A stretch of 12,988 bases of DNA from CAYMLQ01 sp964390795. GTDB lineage: Bacteria; Verrucomicrobiota; Kiritimatiellia; RFP12; UBA1067. Shown in pieces: positions 7,715-12,988 of the stretch (positions are counted from its first letter, which is position 1; each line of letters begins with the position of its first letter). The position numbers were made by a program, and so were the translations under genes. The notes below the pieces were generated by a model. The model was given only the letters and a program-made list of their open reading frames with translations. It had not been told where the DNA came from and did not search any database. The stretch is from NCBI GenBank assembly GCA_964390795.1, contig CAYMLQ010000147.1:1-12988 (forward strand), in the 5' to 3' direction.

Positions 7715-7884
7715 CACACTTCGTGCCAGTAAAGCAGTTGGACCAGCGTATCAGACGTCGTGAGAGACGAAGCGTAACCGACGAAGTCTGCTGCGTGAGG
7801 CGACGGGACAACATGCCTTGGATGAACAGGCCTGCGACGTCCGTTTGTTGTACCGGCTGAGTGCGATGACGGTGCGGATGAGTC

Positions 7885-10149
7885 TCATTTGTTGAAGCCT
7901 TTCTCGGTGCCGGAGCGTTTGTTGTCGTCTTTGAGCGTGCCCGACTTCCAGTTGCGGGCGATGTCGAGATCGGCTGCGACCTTCTCCGTCAACGCCGTCA
8001 CATCCACATAGCCCACGCGGTTGTAGAGGGCCGGGACATACTGGGCGTCGCGCACAGCGGCATACCGCCGCCAGCGGGCCAGGGCGTCGTCGAGGTGGCG
8101 CAGCGCCGCGTCCTGCTCGGGCTTATCTCCGCTGGCGTCGAACAGCGCCAGCGCGCACGCCCCGCGGATCTTGGAGGCATAGTACCGTCCCAACCACGCG
8201 AGCGCCTCGCAGTCGATGACGTTCTTCCAGAGTTCGGAGTCCTCTTTCGCGGCTTCACGGAGCGCGTCTAGCGCGGTCAGGGTCTCCGTTGCCGCGCCAT
8301 CCAGGGCCTCGGCGATCTGGAGCGGCGTGGCCTGCTCCATGGGCTGGCCGGCGGCGAGACGCGCGCGCCAGTCTCGGATGCACAGCACCTCCGCGCCCGG
8401 CATGGAGATGCCTTCCATGAAGTGGCGCACGGTGTAGAAGCCCTTGCTCTTCGGATGGCTGAGGCAGGCCTCGGGATACCACTTGAGATCGATGTCCCCC
8501 CAAAAGAAGCGCGTGGTCAGCGGCATGACCTGCGAGGCCCCTTGCAGAGCGCGGAAGAGATGCCTAGGCGAAGCCTTGGGATGGCGGGCGGCCAGCAGCC
8601 GCTCGAAGCAGGCGTCCGGAAGCGCGGGCTCGTAGGCCAGCCTTCCCCAGAGCATGAACGCGTACCACTGCTTCTCGATCACCAGCGGGCGCGGGCCGGG
8701 GCCGGGATGGCGCTCGAGAAAGTCGCGGCCCCAGACGTAGCCGTCCGGCCCCATGTAGAAGCCGGCCATCTTGTCAGCCGGGGGCATGTTGCGGATGTAG
8801 TCACGGGCGTAGCCGGGATCGCCGAAGCGGAAGGTGTAGAGGTCGTCATTGCGCACCGTGAGCCAGGTCTTCCTTCCAGGCGCGAGGCCCTCCAGCAGCG
8901 GCTGGATGAAAGGCGGGTTCGTGATCGAGTACATGTGCGCCACGGAGTATTTGAAGCTGAACTCGAACGGCCCCGGATAATCCTTAAAGGCGTCCAGAAT
9001 CTCGCCTTGCGCGGTCCAGTGAAAGCGGTGGATCATGGCGAACTTGCGCGTGGGCTCATCCTTCAGCGCATCGCGCACGCCCTCGCCGTAGGTCTCCCAC
9101 AGCCAGGACTCCTTGGCTTTGGAGTCCATTTTGTGTGGCATGCCCTCGCCTGCGGTGATGCCCATGCCGGCGAGCAGCGGGTAGGTCTTCACCATCTCAC
9201 GCACACTGGCGCGGAAGTATTTTTTGGTCGTCTCATTGCCCAGGTCGTCTGTGATGCCATGCTTGCCCTCGGCGCCGAAAGTGAAGACGTTCCAGGTGAA
9301 CACATAGACCTGAATGCCGCGGTCGGCGGCCTGCTGCATGACCCAGCGCCAGAACGCGATCTTCTCGTCCATGGTCAGGCGCTTCACCACCTCGTGGTCG
9401 GCGAGCAGGGCGGGGCGCACCATGTCGCTGCCTGAAAAACTGAAGGTGTCATCGAGCTTCGCGCGGGTGCGCCAGACATCGTCCAGCGCGACCTCGGGGA
9501 ACTCCGGCACCTTGACCAGCGAAGGGAAGGGATGGAGGCTCCAGAGCGAGAGCACGTTGTAGCGGTGGCGCGCCATGGCGTCGAGGAACTCCGTCCAGAA
9601 CGCGCGCTCCCACATCTCGGGGATGTTCGCCTGCGCGGCGTCGGAGCAGTCCGAGTAGCTCGGCGTGCGCAGATCGAGCGGGATGTTGAACTTGATGCCG
9701 CGCCGCGCGATGTGCGGCGCGTGGTCGGAGTCCTTCAGAGAATCGAGCGTGCCCGTGCGAAGCGCCTCCGCGACATCCAGCCCGCCATACATCGCGCCGG
9801 TTTCATCCGCGCCGATCACCGTGATGGTGCGGCGCCCGCCCCCGCTCTGCACGCGGATGCCGTAGCTCTGCGCAGCGGCGTTGCCCTGCTTCCCCACGGT
9901 GAGCGCGATGCGGGTCGCAGAGGCGTTATCGGCCATTGTCATGCCGTGCGCCACAGCCTCACGGCGAATCTCCTCGGCGGCAAACTTCACCGGCCCCTCG
10001 GCGGCCGCATCGACTGCCAACTCAAGGTTTGCGGCCAGCGCAGGAAGCGACAAAATAGAGCCTACGACCGCCAGGCGTGCAGCCGCAGCGGCGAGGATGA
10101 GACGATTCCGGTTAATGCGTTTCATCGTGCTTATTCTCTGTCTTTGCAT
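7885..10149 (-). CDS. Secreted alpha-glucuronidase-family-like glycoside hydrolase
   Basis: A 754-aa exported protein. Arg/Lys-rich residues precede a hydrophobic stretch and a cleavage site near ALA-A (39-40). Residues about 41-140 resemble the N-terminal domain shared by GH67 alpha-glucuronidases and GH20 enzymes (FAAEEIRREA, TVIGADETGAMYG). A TIM-barrel-like part starts at ARRGIKFNIPLD (148-159), with RYNVLSLW (196-203), VYVFTWN (281-287) and GITAGEGM (330-337). Glu335 is a candidate catalytic acid, but this is inference. The C-terminal quarter is mostly helical, as in GH67. I recognise this as a conserved PVC-type family but do not know a proven activity. Two starts are possible: ATG 10149, with AAAAGGA 4 nt upstream, or ATG 10125 (MKRINRNR), which gives a shorter signal peptide. 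It is the last gene of the sulfatase operon, 11 bp after the preceding stop, so it probably acts on the desulfated glycan. Confidence 0.72.
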   Translation of the reverse strand: MQRQRISTMKRINRNRLILAAAAARLAVVGSILSLPALAANLELAVDAAAEGPVKFAAEEIRREAVAHGMTMADNASATRIALTVGKQGNAAAQSYGIRVQSGGGRRTITVIGADETGAMYGGLDVAEALRTGTLDSLKDSDHAPHIARRGIKFNIPLDLRTPSYSDCSDAAQANIPEMWERAFWTEFLDAMARHRYNVLSLWSLHPFPSLVKVPEFPEVALDDVWRTRAKLDDTFSFSGSDMVRPALLADHEVVKRLTMDEKIAFWRWVMQQAADRGIQVYVFTWNVFTFGAEGKHGITDDLGNETTKKYFRASVREMVKTYPLLAGMGITAGEGMPHKMDSKAKESWLWETYGEGVRDALKDEPTRKFAMIHRFHWTAQGEILDAFKDYPGPFEFSFKYSVAHMYSITNPPFIQPLLEGLAPGRKTWLTVRNDDLYTFRFGDPGYARDYIRNMPPADKMAGFYMGPDGYVWGRDFLERHPGPGPRPLVIEKQWYAFMLWGRLAYEPALPDACFERLLAARHPKASPRHLFRALQGASQVMPLTTRFFWGDIDLKWYPEACLSHPKSKGFYTVRHFMEGISMPGAEVLCIRDWRARLAAGQPMEQATPLQIAEALDGAATETLTALDALREAAKEDSELWKNVIDCEALAWLGRYYASKIRGACALALFDASGDKPEQDAALRHLDDALARWRRYAAVRDAQYVPALYNRVGYVDVTALTEKVAADLDIARNWKSGTLKDDNKRSGTEKGFNK

Positions 10150-10153
10150 AGCA

Positions 10154-10160
10154 TCCTTTT
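10154..10160 (-). promoter_or_regulatory. Ribosome binding site supporting the upstream glycosidase start
   Basis: AAAAGGA on the - strand lies in the 11-bp gap between the sulfatase stop (10161-10163) and the ATG at 10149, with a 4-nt spacer. The alternative ATG at 10125 has only a weak AGAGAA ahead of it. The site favours 10149, although the spacer is short. Confidence 0.45.
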
Positions 10161-11786
10161 CTATCTTAGGTCGCGGAAAGGAAAGGGGCCGCCCGCTCTG
10201 TCGGGGGTGACGGACTCATCCCGCTGCGGCCAGTAGCGAGGGGCCACGTTGTCCTTGAGCCATTGCCTGAGCTGCTGGTGGAGCTGGGCGGTGAGTTCTG
10301 GCTTCAACGTTGACAGATCGTTTTTTTCCTCGGGATCAGCCGGGATGTCATAGAGTTCCAGTTTGCCGTGCCAGTCCCAGATGAGTTTGTTGTTGCCGAC
10401 GCGGATGGCGGAGTGCGGCGAGAGCGGCTCGCCGTTGTCGGGGTGCTTTACGATCACATTGAAGGGGTAGTGCCAGATCAGGGTCCGCGCGGGACCGGGC
10501 GAGGCGGGATGATTCAAGAGGGGCAACATACTCTGTCCGTCGATCCCGTCCGGGGTCGGATTGCCGGTGAGTTCCGCGACGGTGGGCAGAAAATCGGTGC
10601 AGTCGACGACTGCATTGCACCATCTGCCGCCCTCGAAGCGGCCGGGCTGCCAGACGATGGCGGGCACGCGCACCCCGCCTTCGTAGAGACAGGCCTTGCC
10701 GCCTTTGAACGGGGGGTTCGTGGTTGCCGGGGGCGCGGTGTAGGTGACACCGCCATTATCGGAGGTGAAGATCAGAACGGTATTTGTCGCGAGGCCGGTC
10801 TTCTCCAGTGTGTCGCGGAGAGCCCCCACGCTGTTGTCAAGCTGCTTGAGCATTGCCGCGTAGGTGGCGTTGCGGCGCCCCAGGTGGCCCAACTGGCTTT
10901 TGCCCTCAAAGCGTTTCACCTCCGGCTCAGGCGCCTGGAACGGGGTATGCACCGCGAAGGGCGCATAGTACAGCAGGAAGGGCCGCTTCTGGTTGACACG
11001 GCTCTCAAGGTAGCGCGTGGCGCGAACCTGTTCATCGTGGGTCAGGTACGCTTCGCCTGTGGACTCCCCTGCCCTGCCGATCCGGAATGCACCCGGCATG
11101 GTCGGGAAATAGGGATTGGTGCGGTCCCACACCGGCCGCCAGTTGAAATAGGGCGACCCGCCCGCGTCGAAGAAAGCCAGCTCTTCGAAGCCGTGCGCAG
11201 CGGGCTGGAGTTCCGGTACGCCGTGTCCGCCCAGGTGCCACTTGCCGAGAAACGCACAGTCGTGCGTCTTTAGAATTTTCGGCCAGGTGGGAATGGAGGG
11301 ATCAAGCCCGGTGTTGCTGTGGGCGTTAATCCACGGGCGCTGGCCCGGGATGGGGTCGCTGTGCGCATAGCAGTCGTGCGGGGAGTAGCCATCCGGCACG
11401 GCCTTGCCCTGATTGAAGTAGGTCTTCGTGTTCGGGGTCGCGGTAGTCACCCCGAGGCGCGATGCAATGCGGCCTGTTAAAATGGCCGCGCGGGTGGGTG
11501 AGCAGAGCTGATTGGCGTAGGCTTGCGAGAAGGAAATACCATCGTTGACCAGCCGGTCGAGGTTGGGCGTTTCGTAGAAGAGCTCGTCCCGTGCGACCGC
11601 GTTGAACTTCCGGGCGTAGGCGTTGATGTCCGTAATGCCGAGATCATCCGCGAGGATAAAGACAATGTTGGGAGCAGACAGGCGCGGGGCCTCGGCAGCG
11701 GTTGAGGTGAGGTGCGCTGCCAGCAAAAGCACAATCCTGCCGGCAAGCACTCCTAAAGCACGCGAGCGCTGCGTTCCGTTTATCAT
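10161..11786 (-). CDS. Exported FGly-type sulfatase (arylsulfatase family S1)
   Basis: A 541-aa sulfate-ester hydrolase. A signal peptide is visible (basic start, hydrophobic residues about 11-26, then TAAEA near 29-33), so it acts outside the cytoplasm. Metal-binding Asp47-Asp48 lie in LADDLG. The maturation motif C-x-P-x-R is CSPTR (95-99); Cys95 would be converted to formylglycine, which needs a sulfatase-maturating enzyme encoded elsewhere. Other family markers are GKWHLGGHG (181-189), VHTPF with His280, TSDNGG with Asp343 and Asn344, and KACLYEGGVRVP (364-375). All expected catalytic residues are present. The segment between the FGly motif and GKWHLG is long and loop-rich (about 110-170), probably shaping substrate choice. 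It starts 15 bp after the upstream sulfatase, with a weak AAGAAG 8 nt before the ATG. The substrate is unknown. Confidence 0.93.
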   Translation of the reverse strand: MINGTQRSRALGVLAGRIVLLLAAHLTSTAAEAPRLSAPNIVFILADDLGITDINAYARKFNAVARDELFYETPNLDRLVNDGISFSQAYANQLCSPTRAAILTGRIASRLGVTTATPNTKTYFNQGKAVPDGYSPHDCYAHSDPIPGQRPWINAHSNTGLDPSIPTWPKILKTHDCAFLGKWHLGGHGVPELQPAAHGFEELAFFDAGGSPYFNWRPVWDRTNPYFPTMPGAFRIGRAGESTGEAYLTHDEQVRATRYLESRVNQKRPFLLYYAPFAVHTPFQAPEPEVKRFEGKSQLGHLGRRNATYAAMLKQLDNSVGALRDTLEKTGLATNTVLIFTSDNGGVTYTAPPATTNPPFKGGKACLYEGGVRVPAIVWQPGRFEGGRWCNAVVDCTDFLPTVAELTGNPTPDGIDGQSMLPLLNHPASPGPARTLIWHYPFNVIVKHPDNGEPLSPHSAIRVGNNKLIWDWHGKLELYDIPADPEEKNDLSTLKPELTAQLHQQLRQWLKDNVAPRYWPQRDESVTPDRAGGPFPFRDLR

Positions 11787-11801
11787 TTTTCTGACTTCTT
11801 A

Positions 11802-12988
11802 CTATTTCGCTTTGCCGCCGACGCCGCGGCCATCGGGCTTGGCCGCGTCGTAGGCGGGGTTGGGGGTGGCGGCCTTCGCGCCGACTTGCTTTTGCCAGTC
11901 CATGAGTTCGGCGCGGAGCTGCGCCGCGCGCTGCGGCTCTTTTTCCGCGAGGTTGCTCCGCTCGCCGAGATCCTTGGAAAGGTCGAAAAGTTCGGCGCGG
12001 CCGTCTTCCATCCAGTGGATGAGCTTCCACGGTCCGCGGCGGATGGCGGCGCCGGGGGCTCCGCCCTGGTTGCCATAGTGTGGGTAGTGCCAGAAGAGCG
12101 GGCGCTCCGGCAGAGCATTGCCGCTGAAGAGGGGCAAGAGGCTCACGCCGTCCAGCACCTGGCCGGGCTGCGGCTGGGCCTTCGCGGCCGCGAGCAGCGT
12201 GGGGAAGAAGTCAGGACTGCTCACCGGCGTGCCGATGACGCTGCCGGCCTTCACGACAGAGGGCCAGCGCACCAGCAGCGGCTCGCGGATGCCGCCCTCG
12301 TACAGCCAGCCCTTGCCGCCGCGCAGCGGGAGGTTCGACGTGGGCGACCCTTCGCTCGTGGAGAGGCCGCCGTTGTCGCTGGTGAAGAGGATGAGCGTGT
12401 TCTCGCGCAGCCCGAGTTCGTCGAGCTTGGCCAGGACTTTGCCCACGGCCTGGTCCATCGCCTCGACCATCCCCGCATACACGGCATGCTCCTGCACGAG
12501 CCGCACCTCTCGCGGACCCTCTTGGCCCCATGTTGCCGCTAGGCCGAGCCGCGCGCGCTTCGCCTCGTATTTTTTCCGCAGGTCCTCGCGCGCCATAAGG
12601 GGCGTGTGGACGGAGTAGAACGAGTAGTAGGCGAAAAAGGGACGCTCCTTGTTCGCTTCGATGAACGTCGCCGTCTCTGTCGCAAGCCGGTCGGGCAGAT
12701 GCTCGCCGTCAGGGCCGTCGCTCAGGCGCGGGTTGCCGTAGGGCGAGAAGTATTTCTTTCCGCCATAGGGCCCGCCCCTGTCGCACCCGCCTTTGTTCAC
12801 ATCGAATCCCTGGTTCTCCGGCCACCAGCCCTCGGGCCCGAGGTGCCACTTGCCGGCAAAGAAGGTCGCGTAACCGGCGGCCTTCAGCGCCTTCGCGAGC
12901 GTCGGCGCATCAAGCGCGAGACGGTCGCTGTAAGGCGCGGGACGCAGACGCGTGTTGCGCCCCCACTTCTCCGGCGCGGGGGCGCCGA
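11802..12988 (-). CDS. Second FGly-type sulfatase (N-terminus outside the window)
   Basis: The frame is open to the right edge; the GTG at 12800 is internal, because conserved sequence continues upstream of it. About 395 C-terminal residues are visible. They begin in the conserved segment before GKWHLG (12840-12857), followed by PEGWWPENQGFDVNKGG, a form typical of the iduronate-2-sulfatase/arylsulfatase A group. Next come FFAYYSFYSVHTPL, FTSDNGGLSTSEG, LPLRGGKGWLYEGGIREP and the C-terminal WKLIHW-x10-LFDL block. The CxPxR motif and the first metal ligands would lie beyond the window, so catalytic competence cannot be confirmed. It is the upstream partner of the second sulfatase in the operon. 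It differs enough from that protein (different loop after GKWHLG, different C-terminus) that the two probably remove different sulfate groups; this is inference. Confidence 0.92.
   Translation of the reverse strand, partial: GAPAPEKWGRNTRLRPAPYSDRLALDAPTLAKALKAAGYATFFAGKWHLGPEGWWPENQGFDVNKGGCDRGGPYGGKKYFSPYGNPRLSDGPDGEHLPDRLATETATFIEANKERPFFAYYSFYSVHTPLMAREDLRKKYEAKRARLGLAATWGQEGPREVRLVQEHAVYAGMVEAMDQAVGKVLAKLDELGLRENTLILFTSDNGGLSTSEGSPTSNLPLRGGKGWLYEGGIREPLLVRWPSVVKAGSVIGTPVSSPDFFPTLLAAAKAQPQPGQVLDGVSLLPLFSGNALPERPLFWHYPHYGNQGGAPGAAIRRGPWKLIHWMEDGRAELFDLSKDLGERSNLAEKEPQRAAQLRAELMDWQKQVGAKAATPNPAYDAAKPDGRGVGGKAK

Larger units (their letters stand above)
7545..7884. other. 340-bp intergenic region
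   Basis: Apart from the weak promoter and the interrupted palindrome, I see no intact gene. The left half (to about 7735) is clearly richer in A and T than the flanks. The right half (about 7768-7887) has an open + strand frame from just after a TGA to a TGA at 7885-7887. Its protein-like C-terminus (ALDEQACDVRLLYRLSAM) has no start codon or ribosome site and was not recognised. It may be gene debris or chance. Confidence 0.5.

Noticed and set aside
7590..7814. 74-residue - strand ORF between the R-M and glycosidase genes
   Set aside because: Most of it is a translation of the interrupted palindrome. It has no ribosome site and no conserved domain.
12798..12800. GTG as the start of the right-hand sulfatase
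   Set aside because: Conserved sulfatase sequence, including GKWHLG, continues in frame upstream to the window edge, so this codon is an internal valine.
1..12988. CRISPR array, tRNA, rRNA, or integrase-bounded island
   Set aside because: No regularly spaced direct repeats, no cloverleaf-like sequence, no rRNA segments and no recombinase other than the RAYT were seen on reading both strands.

Overview
This GC-rich window most resembles a member of the PVC superphylum (Verrucomicrobiota, Kiritimatiellota or Lentisphaerota). The evidence is the combination of a large secreted protein with autotransporter-associated beta-strand repeats, two exported FGly-type sulfatases next to a secreted alpha-glucuronidase-like protein, and a REP-associated transposase. 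No rRNA or single-copy marker is present, so the phylum is an inference.

Layout, left to right. (1) Positions 1-3600, + strand: the C-terminal 1,199 residues of a giant beta-helical surface or secreted protein. Its start lies outside the window, and it is closed by a perfect 13-bp terminator hairpin. (2) 3730-4412: a compact REPtron-like unit, in which a 152-aa RAYT (Y1/HUH transposase, - strand) is bracketed by two inverted, diverged, palindrome-rich flanks of about 80 bp. (3) 4413-7538, - strand: a single-chain restriction-modification enzyme (PD-ExK nuclease, N6-adenine methylase, type ISP-like specificity domain). Its stop codon directly abuts one flank of the RAYT unit. (4) 7545-7884: an intergenic region, AT-rich in its first half, with a 33-nt-arm inverted repeat and possible gene debris. 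(5) 7885-12988, - strand: a tight operon with gaps of 15 and 11 bp. Reading in the direction of transcription it encodes a sulfatase (5' end off the window), a second sulfatase, and a secreted alpha-glucuronidase-family-like glycosidase.

How they fit together. The sulfatase-sulfatase-glycosidase operon looks like part of a catabolic locus for a sulfated, probably uronic-acid-containing polysaccharide, acting outside the cytoplasm. The beta-helix protein would be at the cell surface or secreted. The restriction enzyme is a stand-alone defence gene, and the RAYT unit sits at its 3' end. I saw no CRISPR array, tRNA, rRNA or integrase. The most distinctive structure is the inverted-flank RAYT unit. 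I do not see convincing evidence for a wholly new system.
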